From: Clostridia bacterium
Lineage (GTDB): Bacteria > Bacillota_A > Clostridia > UMGS1883
DNA length: 63,916 bases
Reading direction: 5' to 3'
Assembly (NCBI GenBank): GCA_017467965.1
Contig: JAFUJZ010000025.1
Location: 1-63,916, forward strand
Under the pieces are notes generated by a model. That model did no database searches and was not told the DNA's origin. It worked only from the letters and a program-made list of their open reading frames with translations. The position numbers and the translations under genes were made by a program. Within the stretch, counting starts at the first letter, position 1; every line of letters starts with the position of its first letter. Positions 1-9,362 of the stretch are shown here, piece after piece.

Positions 1-2503
1 AGTCAAGGTCACGGAGTGCATCTTCACCAACATTGGGGATATCACGTGTGATTTCTTCGGGACCGAGCTTTGTATCACGAGACTCGGACTCGTATTCTTC
101 CACGTGGATAGATGTGTACCAGTCATCACGAACAAGGTGTTCGTTAAGAAGTACAGCATCTTCGTAGTTATAACCTTCCCATGTCATAAAGCCGATAAGA
201 ACGTTACGTCCGAGTGCGATTTCGCCGTTGTCTGTAGAAGGACCGTCAGCGATGATGTCACCCTTTTCAACTCTTTCGCCTGCCTCTACAATGGGACGCT
301 GGTTGATACATGTGCTCTGGTTGGAGCGTTTGAACTTAAGAAGATTATATGTGTGCTTTTCGCCGTTATCGTCACGGATAACAACCTGGTCTGCACTTAC
401 CTTATCAATTACACCGCTTTGTTTTGCAAGGACAACAACACCGGAGTCCTTAGCAGCCTTATATTCCATACCTGTACCGATAATGGGGCTTTCGGGCTTA
501 AGAAGCGGAACTGCCTGACGCTGCATGTTAGAACCCATGAGGGCACGGTTCGCGTCGTCGTTTTCAAGGAAGGGAATCATTGCTGTAGCAACGGACACAA
601 CCTGCTTGGGGCTAACGTCCATGTAGTCGATATCCTTTGCGGGGATTTCGAGGATTTCTTCCTTATGACGTGCAGATACCTTTGCACGGACAAACTTGCC
701 GTTTTCATCAAGGGGTTCATTCGCCTGAGCAACAACGTAGTTATCTTCAACGTCAGCTGTCATATATTCGATTTCGTCTGTTACGATGCCTTCGCCCTTA
801 ATAACCTTACGGTAAGGAGATTCAATAAAGCCGTACTCGTTGATTCTCGCAAAGGAGGAAAGAGACGAAATAAGACCGATGTTAGGACCTTCGGGAGATT
901 CGATAGGACACATTCTGCCGTAGTGAGTATAGTGTACGTCTCGAACCTGGAAGCCTGCTCTTTCTCTGGAAAGACCACCAGGACCGAGGGCGGAAAGTCT
1001 TCTCTTATGAGTAAGTTCGCCCAAGGGGTTTGTCTGGTCCATGAACTGAGAAAGCTGAGAAGAACCGAAGAATTCCTTAATAGCCGCAACAATGGGACGG
1101 ATGTTTACAAGAGACTGAGGAGTTACGATGTCGAGTTCCTGAGTGCTCATTCTTTCCTTAACACCACGGTCCATACGTGCAAGACCTATTCTGAACTGGT
1201 TCTGTAAAAGCTCACCAACAGAGCGGAGACGACGGTTACCGAGGTGGTCGATATCGTCAGCCTGACCGATGCCGTCAGCAAGGTTAGATGCGTAGTTAAT
1301 AGAAGAAAGGATATCGTCAACTGTAATGTGCTTGGGAACGAGCTCGTCGATGCGTCTTTCCATTGCCTTGCGGATATCTGCTTCTTCTGTATATTCATTA
1401 AGGATTTCGTCAAGAACGCTCTTAACAACCTTTTCCTTTGTGATGTTTGTAACATCAAAGGGAAGATGGAATTTGGGGTCAACAGTGTTGTTACCGAAAA
1501 CAACAACATCACGGTCTTCAACCTTAAGAATTACACGGTTGATACCTGCGTTCTGGATTTCTGTTGCCTGGGCAAAGGAAATCTTTTCGCCTTCCTTAAC
1601 AAAAAGTTCACCGCTTTCGGGGTCTATAATATCGCAAGCTGCAACGTGGTTTGCAATTCGTCTTGCAAGTGCAAGCTTCATATTATATTTATAGCGACCA
1701 ACCTTTGCAAGGTCATAACGCTTTGCGTCAAAGAAAAGATTTGTAATAAGTGTTGTAGCACTTTCAACCGTAGGAGGTTCGCCGGGACGAAGCTTACGGT
1801 AGATTTCAAGAAGACCTTCTTCGCGGTTCTTTGTGGGATACTTGTCAAGAGTTGTACGAAGACGGATATCGTCACCGAACAAATCAAAGATTTCAGCATC
1901 TGTTTCAAGACCTAATGCCTTGATAAGAACAGTCACGGGAAGTTTTCTTGTTCTGTCTATTCTTACATGGAAAATATCGTTAGAGTCTGTTTCGTATTCA
2001 AGCCATGCACCACGGTTGGGGATAACAGTAGAAGCAATGAGCTTTTTACCGCTCTTGTCAAACTTCTGTTCATAATAAATACCGGGTGAACGAACAAGCT
2101 GGGTTACGATAACACGTTCAGCACCGTTGATGATGAATGTGCCCTGCTCTGTCATAAGGGGGAAATCACCCATAAAGATTTCCTGTTCCTTGATTTCGCC
2201 TGTTTCGTTGTTGATGAGTCTTGCGTTAACTCTTAAGGGAGCGGCGTAGTTAACGTCACGTTCCTTACATTCTTCAATAGAATACTTGGGTGCTTCGTCG
2301 ATACGGTAATCACCGAATTCCAAACGAAGGTTGCCCGAATAGTCTGTAATGGGAGATACATCGTGGAAAACCTCTTTAAGGCCTTCTTCGATAAACCATT
2401 CGTAGCTCTTTTTCTGCAAGTCGATAAGATTGGGCATTTCCAATACTTCCTGAATCTTGGAAAAGCTCATTCTTTCGTTTTTCCCTAATTTTATCGGATG
2501 CAA
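1..2503 (-). CDS. rpoB: DNA-directed RNA polymerase subunit beta (5' part; runs off the window)
   Basis: Translation of the minus strand gives about 834 residues of the RNA polymerase beta subunit; the remaining third lies beyond base 1. It forms part of the catalytic core of transcription and carries the rifampicin pocket. Seen: the N-terminus [16 protein letters not shown], the fork and Rif region with [27 protein letters not shown] residues (antisense of about 985-1060), and [17 protein letters not shown]. The start is TTG at 2503: AGAGGTGA lies 6-7 bases upstream, and beta subunits of related Firmicutes begin with the same HP-KLGK residues. An in-frame ATG at 2470 lacks a comparable ribosome site. 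The fixed rifampicin-site residues look wild type. rplJ/rplL are not directly upstream; the gene starts its own transcription unit, divergent from nadK. Confidence 0.97.
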   Translation of the reverse strand, partial: MHPIKLGKNERMSFSKIQEVLEMPNLIDLQKKSYEWFIEEGLKEVFHDVSPITDYSGNLRLEFGDYRIDEAPKYSIEECKERDVNYAAPLRVNARLINNETGEIKEQEIFMGDFPLMTEQGTFIINGAERVIVTQLVRSPGIYYEQKFDKSGKKLIASTVIPNRGAWLEYETDSNDIFHVRIDRTRKLPVTVLIKALGLETDAEIFDLFGDDIRLRTTLDKYPTKNREEGLLEIYRKLRPGEPPTVESATTLITNLFFDAKRYDLAKVGRYKYNMKLALARRIANHVAACDIIDPESGELFVKEGEKISFAQATEIQNAGINRVILKVEDRDVVVFGNNTVDPKFHLPFDVTNITKEKVVKSVLDEILNEYTEEADIRKAMERRIDELVPKHITVDDILSSINYASNLADGIGQADDIDHLGNRRLRSVGELLQNQFRIGLARMDRGVKERMSTQELDIVTPQSLVNIRPIVAAIKEFFGSSQLSQFMDQTNPLGELTHKRRLSALGPGGLSRERAGFQVRDVHYTHYGRMCPIESPEGPNIGLISSLSSFARINEYGFIESPYRKVIKGEGIVTDEIEYMTADVEDNYVVAQANEPLDENGKFVRAKVSARHKEEILEIPAKDIDYMDVSPKQVVSVATAMIPFLENDDANRALMGSNMQRQAVPLLKPESPIIGTGMEYKAAKDSGVVVLAKQSGVIDKVSADQVVIRDDNGEKHTYNLLKFKRSNQSTCINQRPIVEAGERVEKGDIIADGPSTDNGEIALGRNVLIGFMTWEGYNYEDAVLLNEHLVRDDWYTSIHVEEYESESRDTKLGPEEITRDIPNVGEDALRDLD

Positions 2504-2537
2504 ACCAATCACCTCTTAAAATAAATTTTTTAAAAGA

Positions 2538-2634
2538 TTTACACTTGGTGCCGGGAATTTGCTTCCCGAAAGCATTAAACGATGCTTCGTCCTCTCAAAA
2601 AATGTATAGAATGTACAAGTTTCGAGTGTGTAAA
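2538..2634 (-). promoter_or_regulatory. structured 5' leader of rpoB
   Basis: The 448-base gap between rpoB and nadK holds no credible gene. On the rpoB side the transcript would carry a leader of about 200 nt. By eye it folds into a closed domain: TTTACAC (2538-2544) pairs with GTGTAAA (2628-2634), ACTTG (2542-2546) can pair with CAAGT (2616-2620), and inside lie the hairpins GGGAA/TTCCC (2553-2567) and CGAAAGCAT/ATGCTTCG (2567-2589). The ribosome site follows at about 2506-2513. No known leader family was recognised. It may be a transcript-stability or autoregulatory element. Confidence 0.4.
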
Positions 2635-2711
2635 AAGCTCTTATTTTGACATATTTTTGACACCAAAACCCCAAAAAAGCGCTATGCTTCCAGTTTATGG
2701 TGCAGTATAGT

Positions 2712-2740
2712 ATTATAGCATAGCATTTTTTATCTGTCAA
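2712..2740 (-). promoter_or_regulatory. sigma-A promoter of rpoB
   Basis: On the minus strand TTGACA (2740-2735), a 17-bp spacer and TATAAT (2717-2712) form a perfect consensus promoter. Transcription would start near 2705, about 200 nt before the rpoB start codon. This makes rpoB independent of an upstream rplL, at least in part. Confidence 0.85.
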
Positions 2741-2890
2741 TAGGCTTTTCCACTTTTATGTGATGATTTTTCTTCATATTAATATGGCACAGATATAGCT
2801 CTCTTTCCCTATTCATTATACATGTATAAATGTATAAACAGGCAAAATGCACCGTTTTTTAAAAGTAGATGTATTTTTATTAGAAAATTA

Positions 2891-2919
2891 TTGATTTATT
2901 CACCAATAGAGCGTATAAT
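2891..2919 (+). promoter_or_regulatory. sigma-A promoter of nadK-argR-recN
   Basis: TTGATT (2891-2896), 17-bp spacer, TATAAT (2914-2919). The likely start near 2926 leaves a short leader before the GGAGG ribosome site at 2941-2945. Confidence 0.75.
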
Positions 2920-2951
2920 TATACATAGATTGTATTATAGGGAGGTTTGCT

Positions 2952-3791
2952 ATGAAAATAGCTATTCTTTCAAACGTGTTAAAATCAAATCCCACGGAGG
3001 CTGCACGCTCATTTTTGAACGTGATAGGTGATTCGTGCGAGGTTTTTATTGCAAAGGAACTGGAGAATATTATCCCTTCAAAAACATATTACGATGACGA
3101 GGAGCTTTTCAAAAAGGTTGACGTTGCGGTAGTTTTTGGCGGAGACGGCACAACACTTACAGCCGCACGAAGAGCCGCACCGTACAACATCCCCGTATTG
3201 AGCATCAACACAGGGCATCTTGGCTTTTTGGCAACAGTCAGTGCACAGGATGCAAAAAAAGCTGCTGAGTGCCTTTTAAGAGATAATCTTTCATTGTCCG
3301 AAAGGCTTATGCTTAACGTAAAAGTTGTCCGCAACAATGAGACCGTTTTTGATGCTGTGGCGCTTAACGATGTTGTTGTAAGGCGCACCATGGGCAAGCT
3401 TGCAAACATATTGGTAAAATACCAGAACTGTCCTGCGGCTGACTACCGAGCTGACGGAGCTATTATTTCGACCCCGACAGGCTCGACGGCATATTCCCTC
3501 TCTTGCGGCGGTCCTCTAGTTATGCCCGGGCTTGACCTTTTTGTGATTGCGCCTATATGCCCGCATTTTCTTGCATCAAGACCGATGATTGTATCCTCAG
3601 AGGGTGAGATTGAACTGACCCTTGCTTCAAATTGCGGTGCAGCAGATATTTCTGCCGACGGACAGGAGGATTTTTCTGTTATTTCGGGCGACAGAATTAT
3701 CATTACAAAATCGCCTTATAAGGCAAAGCTTTTGACCCTTAAGGAACAGAACTTTTTTAATCTTGTCAGACAAAAACTTACATTAGACTAA
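2952..3791 (+). CDS. nadK: NAD kinase
   Basis: 279 residues, normal length for the bacterial ATP/polyphosphate-NAD kinase family, which phosphorylates NAD+ to NADP+ in the cytosol. Seen: the GGDGT nucleotide motif at residues 63-67, the ND pair near 139-140, and the DGAIISTPTGSTAYS diphosphate-binding loop near 168-182. GGAGG lies 7 bases before the ATG. It is followed 15 bases later by argR and then recN, a gene order widely kept in clostridia. There the set is usually preceded by xseA-xseB-ispA-dxs-tlyA; in this window the xseA-xseB-ispA part sits about 47 kb away and dxs and tlyA are not present. Confidence 0.96.
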   Translation: MKIAILSNVLKSNPTEAARSFLNVIGDSCEVFIAKELENIIPSKTYYDDEELFKKVDVAVVFGGDGTTLTAARRAAPYNIPVLSINTGHLGFLATVSAQDAKKAAECLLRDNLSLSERLMLNVKVVRNNETVFDAVALNDVVVRRTMGKLANILVKYQNCPAADYRADGAIISTPTGSTAYSLSCGGPLVMPGLDLFVIAPICPHFLASRPMIVSSEGEIELTLASNCGAADISADGQEDFSVISGDRIIITKSPYKAKLLTLKEQNFFNLVRQKLTLD

Positions 3792-3806
3792 GGATGGGAA
3801 ATAAAA

Positions 3807-4259
3807 ATGAGAATAGAAAGACACAACGCAATACTTCGTATTATAAATGATTATCAGATAGAAACTCAGTACGATTTAACAGAAGAGCTCAAAAAGCACG
3901 GCTTTGATGTTACTCAGGCGACGGTATCCCGTGATATAAAGGAATTACGCCTTGTTAAAAAACAAGCAGAAAACGGCAAAAGCATTTACACCAAGAATAC
4001 TGATTCTGTCTATTCGGACATTGATTCGCGCTTTGCAATCATTTTCCAAAAATGCGTGACAAATGTCGAGTACGCAGTTAATAACATTGTTATTAAGACC
4101 CTGCCCGGCATGGCACAGGCTGCAGGCGCGGCTGTTGACAGCATGGATTTCCCCGAGGTTGTCGGCTCTATTGCAGGTGATGACACTGTTATGATGGTAG
4201 TGAGAAGCGAAGAGTCCGCCCGCCGTCTGGTCTACAAATTACGTTCTATGACCGAATAA
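3807..4259 (+). CDS. argR: arginine repressor ArgR
   Basis: 150 residues, full length. The N-terminal winged helix (residues 1-70, with TQATVSRDIKEL as the recognition helix) binds ARG boxes. The C-terminal domain holds the GDDT segment that binds L-arginine and drives hexamer formation. It represses arginine biosynthesis and activates catabolism when arginine is plentiful. It lies between nadK and recN in the common clostridial order. No ARG-box-controlled genes are recognisable in the window. Confidence 0.95.
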   Translation: MRIERHNAILRIINDYQIETQYDLTEELKKHGFDVTQATVSRDIKELRLVKKQAENGKSIYTKNTDSVYSDIDSRFAIIFQKCVTNVEYAVNNIVIKTLPGMAQAAGAAVDSMDFPEVVGSIAGDDTVMMVVRSEESARRLVYKLRSMTE

Positions 4260-4325
4260 AAGATTTTCGCACAGCGCAAATCCTCTAAAATTATTCATTT
4301 TTCATTTAAAAACGGAGTTTTTAAT

Positions 4326-5963
4326 ATGCTTATAAACTTATCCATAAATAACGTAGCCGTTATTGAAAAGGCAAATGCTGATTTTTCTGATGGCTTTAAC
4401 ATATTAACAGGCGAAACAGGCGCAGGTAAGAGCTTGCTTATAGATTCGCTTTCAATGGTGCTGGGTATGCGTACCAGCCGAGAGCTTATCCGTCAGGGTG
4501 CACCCTTCGCCTCTGTAACGGCTCTTTTTTCGTCTGATATTTCCCTTGAGGAATTTGATATCACTCCCGAGGAGGACGGCAGTATTCTGCTGTCACGAAA
4601 AATATCATCAGACGGCAAAAACATATGCAAAATCAATTCCGAGACTGTTACATTGTCCACGCTTAAAGCAGTAGGCGAAAAGCTTGTTTCAATACATGGT
4701 CAGCACGATAACATTTCGCTTTTAAAGCCCTCGTATCATCTTTCACTCCTTGACGAATATGCAGAATGTAAAAGCCTTCTTGATGAGTACACCACTCTTT
4801 ACAATGAAGCTGTCTCTGCCCGCGAAAAGCTCGAAACGATGAAAACAAGCGAGAGCGAAAGAGAAATGAAAAAGGATACGCTTAACTTCCGTATTGAAGA
4901 AATCAAGGCAGTTAACCCTAATGAAAACGAGGACGAGCTTCTCGCATCACGCCGTGACGCATTGAGGAATTTTTCAACCGTCATGGCAAGCTTAGAATCA
5001 GCATCCCAAGCACTCACAAGCCCCGGTGGCGCAAAGGACTGTCTTTATTCGTCCATGCGCTCTCTTGCTAATATTGCTTCCATTGACACCGATTTGGAAA
5101 AAATCAGCGAACGCGTTACCGATTTATACTATAACTGCGAAGACGTAGCATCCGAGGTCAATTCTTATATATCACGCATGAGCTTTTCACCCGAGGAGCT
5201 TGACGACATTGAAGACAGGCTCGACAAAATAACAAGACTTAAGAAAAAATACGGACCCGAGCTTTGTGATGTATTAAACAACCTCGCCTTGTGGGAGGAT
5301 GAATACGGCGCACTTTTGTTTTACGATGACAACATTGCCGAACTTGAGAAAAAAGCTGAAAATGCCAATCAAGCAATGCTTAATGCGGGCAAAAAGCTCC
5401 ATGAGGCAAGAGTAGCGGCGGCAAACAAGTTGTCAAAGGCTATTGAGGAAGAATTGAGCTTTCTTGATATGCCCCGCGTGAGGTTTGAGGTTTTGTTTAC
5501 AGAGCACAATCCTACGGCAAAGGGACTTTTTGATGCAGAATTCATGATTGCCACCAATCCGTCTGAGAGCGTAAAGCCTCTCAATAAGATTGCCTCGGGC
5601 GGCGAAATGAGCCGTATAATGCTGGCGTTAAAATCTGCACTTTCCGACATCGACGATGTGGGGGTTCTTCTCTTTGATGAAATAGACGCAGGCGTCAGCG
5701 GCAGAGCGGCTGTTAAAATTGCAGAAAAATTAAAACGCCTTTCCGAAAAACGTCAGGTTATCTGCATTACGCATCTTCCGCAAATGGCGTCAAAGGCACA
5801 CTGTCATCTTCTTGTGTCAAAGGACACTTCGTCAGATTCGTTCCGCGCAGATGTAAAGGTGCTCGACTACCAAGGCAGAGTAGACGAGCTGACAAGACTT
5901 ATATCCGGCGGCGAAAATACTGTTGCGGCACGGCTTGCCGCACGTGAAATGCTCGAAGGCTAA
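4326..5963 (+). CDS. recN: DNA repair protein RecN
   Basis: 545 residues, an SMC-like ATPase of double-strand-break repair that acts with RecA in the nucleoid. Walker A GETGAGKS lies at about residues 29-36, a long coiled-coil region spans about 150-380, the ABC signature ASGGEMSR is near 423, and Walker B LLFDEIDAGVSG near 447. It is last or next to last in the nadK-argR-recN unit. A 66-base gap follows argR, with no SOS box seen in it. Confidence 0.96.
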   Translation: MLINLSINNVAVIEKANADFSDGFNILTGETGAGKSLLIDSLSMVLGMRTSRELIRQGAPFASVTALFSSDISLEEFDITPEEDGSILLSRKISSDGKNICKINSETVTLSTLKAVGEKLVSIHGQHDNISLLKPSYHLSLLDEYAECKSLLDEYTTLYNEAVSAREKLETMKTSESEREMKKDTLNFRIEEIKAVNPNENEDELLASRRDALRNFSTVMASLESASQALTSPGGAKDCLYSSMRSLANIASIDTDLEKISERVTDLYYNCEDVASEVNSYISRMSFSPEELDDIEDRLDKITRLKKKYGPELCDVLNNLALWEDEYGALLFYDDNIAELEKKAENANQAMLNAGKKLHEARVAAANKLSKAIEEELSFLDMPRVRFEVLFTEHNPTAKGLFDAEFMIATNPSESVKPLNKIASGGEMSRIMLALKSALSDIDDVGVLLFDEIDAGVSGRAAVKIAEKLKRLSEKRQVICITHLPQMASKAHCHLLVSKDTSSDSFRADVKVLDYQGRVDELTRLISGGENTVAARLAAREMLEG

Positions 5964-5979
5964 CTTAAAGGAGAAGAAA

Positions 5980-6369
5980 ATGAAAAAGTACGGCGAAATA
6001 ACAGCCATTTATAATCATACAGCTACTGTGCGTATATATAAAATTAAGAGAAACGAAGAAGCTGTCTCCACAGCGAAAACGCTTACAGCGTCGCTTGCCA
6101 CAGAGGCATCGGTGGGCGACATGGCAGAAATTGAGGTTAACAGAGCTCTTCTTTTTCTGTCTACTGTAATAGGCTACCTCTTCCCCGTTTTTACAGGGGT
6201 ATTTGTGCACGGTGTAGCCGCAATGCTGACTGATAATCTTATCATTATGCAGTCGCTCTTTATGCTTGCTCTTATGATTACATATATTTTTGCATCGCAC
6301 ATCAGCAAAAAAACATTTTTTAAAAATCTCCCCATATGCACGGTTACGAAAATCGTTGAAATTGAATAA
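5980..6369 (+). CDS. small RseC-like membrane protein
   Basis: 129 residues starting at the ATG after AAAGGAG; a longer frame back to 5923 overlaps recN and has no ribosome site. A short beta-rich N-terminal part (GEITAIYNHTATVRI) is followed by DMAEIEV and two hydrophobic segments (about 57-80 and 87-106), then a short tail ending VTKIVEIE. That layout matches the RseC/MucC (SoxR-reducing) family, whose members modulate anti-sigma factors or accompany Rnf-type complexes. The cysteines typical of that family's N-terminal part are absent: the only cysteine is near residue 120. It is 16 bases after recN, so probably cotranscribed. Function not established. Confidence 0.6.
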   Translation: MKKYGEITAIYNHTATVRIYKIKRNEEAVSTAKTLTASLATEASVGDMAEIEVNRALLFLSTVIGYLFPVFTGVFVHGVAAMLTDNLIIMQSLFMLALMITYIFASHISKKTFFKNLPICTVTKIVEIE

Positions 6370-6409
6370 TAAAATAGCGTGTCGAATATCGACACGCTAT
6401 TTTATTATT
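6365..6409. terminator. bidirectional terminator between the RseC-like gene and recA
   Basis: Perfect 21-bp inverted repeat (6365-6385 and 6389-6409) with a 3-nt loop, A-rich on the outside of both arms so that each strand ends in T-runs. Both stop codons of the converging genes lie inside the arms: TAA at 6367-6369 and the recA stop at 6405-6407. Confidence 0.9.
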
Positions 6410-7421
6410 CAATTACAGTCTCTTGAGGATTGTCACGCTCAGAAAGCTTTTGACGAACCTTCTGGTCGATTTCCTCTGCAATTTCAGGATGCTCTATAAT
6501 AAACTGCTTTGCATTTTCTCTACCTTGACCGATACGCATATCGCCATAAGCAAACCATGCACCGCTCTTTTGTACAATACCGAGCATAACGCCCATATCA
6601 ACCAAACTGCCTTCCTTTGAAATACCCTTGCCGTACATCATATCAAATTCGGCTTCCTTGAAGGGAGGCGCAACCTTGTTTTTAACAACCTTTACTCTTG
6701 TGCGGTTGCCGACAAATTCACTGCCGTTTTTAAGGGTTTCAATCCTTCTTACGTCCATACGTACAGATGCGTAGAATTTAAGCGCACGACCGCCAGAAGT
6801 GGTTTCGGGGTTTCCATACATAACGCCAACTTTTTCACGGAGCTGGTTTATAAAGATACATACGGTGTTTGTCTTTGCAAGCACGCCTGCAAGCTTTCTC
6901 ATCGCCTGGCTCATAAGTCTTGCCTGCAAGCCTACATGGCTGTCGCCCATTTCGCCATCGATTTCGGCCTTGGGAACAAGAGCCGCTACAGAGTCAACTA
7001 CTATAACGTCCAATGCACCGCTTCGTACCAAAGCTTCGGCAATTTCCAATGCCTGTTCACCTGTGTCGGGCTGTGCAACGATTAAAGAGTCAACATCTAC
7101 ACCGATATTTTTTGCATATGTAGGGTCTAAGGCGTGTTCAGCGTCGATAAACGCTGCTTCGCCGCCTTTTTTCTGTGCTTCGGCAATAATATGGAGTGCG
7201 ATTGTTGTTTTACCACTGGATTCAGGACCGTAGATTTCTACAATTCTGCCCTTGGGCACACCACCGATACCAAGTGCCACGTCAAGCGCAAGGCTACCTG
7301 TAGGAATAGCATCCACATTTAAATGTGCATTGCTGCCCAGCTTCATAACACTGCCTTTACCGAACTGTTTTTCTATCTGACTCATTGCTATGGCAAGAGC
7401 TTCCTTTTTTTCAATTGACAT
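6405..7421 (-). CDS. recA: recombinase RecA
   Basis: 338 residues, slightly shorter than usual because the acidic C-terminal tail is short. ATP-dependent strand exchange and LexA co-protease activity. Walker A GPESSGKT lies at residues 65-72; the segments [20 protein letters not shown] and [19 protein letters not shown] of the L1/L2 loops are intact. The start follows an AAAGAGGGAAT ribosome site. It has its own SOS-controlled promoter directly behind the stop of the GH51 gene, so some read-through from that gene is possible. Confidence 0.98.
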   Translation of the reverse strand: MSIEKKEALAIAMSQIEKQFGKGSVMKLGSNAHLNVDAIPTGSLALDVALGIGGVPKGRIVEIYGPESSGKTTIALHIIAEAQKKGGEAAFIDAEHALDPTYAKNIGVDVDSLIVAQPDTGEQALEIAEALVRSGALDVIVVDSVAALVPKAEIDGEMGDSHVGLQARLMSQAMRKLAGVLAKTNTVCIFINQLREKVGVMYGNPETTSGGRALKFYASVRMDVRRIETLKNGSEFVGNRTRVKVVKNKVAPPFKEAEFDMMYGKGISKEGSLVDMGVMLGIVQKSGAWFAYGDMRIGQGRENAKQFIIEHPEIAEEIDQKVRQKLSERDNPQETVIE

Positions 7422-7455
7422 TTTAATTCCCTCTTTCTTAAAGAAGTATTTGTAC

Positions 7456-7498
7456 GAACATCTGTTCTCATTATACAGTATGTTTTTTTGTTTGTCAA
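7456..7498 (-). promoter_or_regulatory. recA promoter with LexA (SOS) box
   Basis: On the minus strand TTGACA (7498-7493), 17 bp, TATAAT (7475-7470): perfect consensus. GAAC-N4-GTTC (7456-7467), flanked as CGAACatctGTTCT, lies at the transcription start and matches the Gram-positive LexA/DinR box. LexA bound here would block initiation. The -35 box lies 5 bases past the stop codon of the upstream GH51 gene. Confidence 0.88.
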
Positions 7499-7502
7499 TA
7501 GG

Positions 7503-9362
7503 TTATTTTAATTTGTACACATTAAAGGAAATCGGAGGTACGGTAAGATTTACTTCCCTGCTTCCGCCTACGGGACGTGTGAGAGACTTGGGTGCAACGC
7601 GGTTTTTGTCCTGCATAGTATTTACATCGGAAAGGTTTTCGCTTGTAAGATTGATTTCCTCGATTGTGTCAACACCTTCGGGAAGACTTAAGACAACGTC
7701 TTTTTTGCCCGAACGGTTTGCTACCTTTAATATATATCCGTGTTTTTCGCTGTAACCTGCGCTGATATACACGTCATTGTCTTCTTCACGTTCAAAAAGA
7801 AGCGTATAGTCGGGCAGATTATTGCCGTACATTGCCTGTACATGGTAAGAGGGGGTAAGCATAATTTCGTGATTGTTGACAAAAATCATATCTGGACGCC
7901 ACTGGGTGTAGTTTTCCCTTGCAAAAAGCGGAGCATAGCTTGCCAATACTACCACATCGGCATTTCTTTCAAAGCCAGTCATCATTGCGCCTTCGGCAAT
8001 TGCCGCTTCTAAATTATTGGGCTTTGGTTGCTCGTCGCCAATATGACAAGCGTATTCGCCTGCAAAAACCTTAATCCCGTCACGGGAATATTTATCATAA
8101 CGGTTTGCGTTATCAAACATCCATTCGCTCTTTACGTAATAGTGCTCGTCAACTGCATATGCAAAGTCCTGTCCTTTACCATCAAGCCACTTGTAAGCTG
8201 CATCAAATTCTTTACCCTGTGCGAAGGGGCCTGATGATGTTATGAGCTTTATGTCAGGATAAAGAGGCGCAATCACCTTTTGGAAAGCTTCATAGCGTTC
8301 AAAGTAGTTTTCTTCCCACTGCTCGTTGCCGATGCCTAAATACACAAGGTTAAAGGGCTCGGGATGTCCCATTTGAGCACGTATTGCAGCCCACTTGTTT
8401 TCCTCGGGATTCCCGTTTGCAAATTCAATCAAATCTATTGCATCCTGAATATATTCGTCAAGCTCGTCCATGGGAGCACATTCGCCTGTTTTGTACTGAC
8501 ACGCCATACCGCAGTTAAGCACGGGAAGAGGCTGGGCCCCTATATCCTCACAAAGGAGGAAGTACTCATAAAAGCCTAAGCCGTAGCTCTGGAAATAATC
8601 ATGTGCTGTAACGCCTACGTTGCCGTCCTGCCAACGGTTCCAGTTGATTTTTCTCTCTTCAACAGGACCGATTGTGTCTTTCCATCTGTAGCGGTTTTCA
8701 AGAACTGTTCCCTCTACGATACATCCTCCAGGAAAACGTACAAAGCCGGGCTTTATATCCTTTAATGCCTGCGCCATGTCAGCTCTCAAACCGTTCTTTC
8801 TGCCCATGAAGGTATCACGGGGAAAAAGAGAAACCATATCTATATCACATTCGCCACTTTCTTCAAATGTAAGGTAAAGCTTTGCATTGTAAGCGGTTTC
8901 AGATGCTTCAATTTCAAAGGAGTATTTTGTCCAGTCACCCTTGGTTTCAAAGCTGACTTCTCCGCAGCTTGCCTCATCTGTCCTAATTTCAGCCTTAAGC
9001 TTTGCCTCGCCCTTTACGTACAAGGAAAAGTCATACTTTTTGCCATTTTCGCAGAAAATGCCCTCATAGGCACGGTTTACAATACCTTCACCCGCGTTGC
9101 CCTTTATATGCGCGTACTGAGGATTGATATTATTCATAGGGCTTTTTGTTTCGCTTGTAAATTCAGCCTCACCAACTGTGCTCCATGCCGCCAGAGGTGA
9201 AATATCGTCAAACTCCATTGTGGGGAAAAAGTCAAATGAACGGTTTTCGAGTAGCTCTGCATATAAACCACCGTCTGCACCATAGTTGATGTCTTCAAAG
9301 AAAAGACCTATCATATGTGGATTAACATCAACACCTTTTTTATTTGTAATTGTTATTTTCAT
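7503..9362 (-). CDS. alpha-L-arabinofuranosidase, GH51 family
   Basis: 619 residues, no signal peptide, so probably cytosolic and acting on imported arabino-oligosaccharides. The N-terminal segment up to about residue 180 looks like a carbohydrate-binding (CBM4/9-like) beta-sandwich. The (beta/alpha)8 barrel carries VRFPGGC, the acid/base glutamate in GIGNEQW (Glu347) and the nucleophile in FAGEYACH (Glu436). The C-terminal part is a beta domain. These residues are those of clan A retaining GH51 enzymes. The start codon overlaps the stop of the upstream transporter gene (ATGA), so the two are translationally coupled. No regulator or other arabinose gene is next to it. Confidence 0.9.
   Translation of the reverse strand: MKITITNKKGVDVNPHMIGLFFEDINYGADGGLYAELLENRSFDFFPTMEFDDISPLAAWSTVGEAEFTSETKSPMNNINPQYAHIKGNAGEGIVNRAYEGIFCENGKKYDFSLYVKGEAKLKAEIRTDEASCGEVSFETKGDWTKYSFEIEASETAYNAKLYLTFEESGECDIDMVSLFPRDTFMGRKNGLRADMAQALKDIKPGFVRFPGGCIVEGTVLENRYRWKDTIGPVEERKINWNRWQDGNVGVTAHDYFQSYGLGFYEYFLLCEDIGAQPLPVLNCGMACQYKTGECAPMDELDEYIQDAIDLIEFANGNPEENKWAAIRAQMGHPEPFNLVYLGIGNEQWEENYFERYEAFQKVIAPLYPDIKLITSSGPFAQGKEFDAAYKWLDGKGQDFAYAVDEHYYVKSEWMFDNANRYDKYSRDGIKVFAGEYACHIGDEQPKPNNLEAAIAEGAMMTGFERNADVVVLASYAPLFARENYTQWRPDMIFVNNHEIMLTPSYHVQAMYGNNLPDYTLLFEREEDNDVYISAGYSEKHGYILKVANRSGKKDVVLSLPEGVDTIEEINLTSENLSDVNTMQDKNRVAPKSLTRPVGGSREVNLTVPPISFNVYKLK

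Noticed and set aside
104..1207. Long plus-strand open frame of 367 codons
   Set aside because: Antisense to rpoB; codon bias of rpoB alone keeps the frame open, and the product has abundant Cys/Asn runs typical of shadow frames. No ribosome site.
2516..2740. 74-codon minus-strand frame upstream of rpoB
   Set aside because: It would begin inside the rpoB -35 box, so the rpoB transcript could not encode its start.
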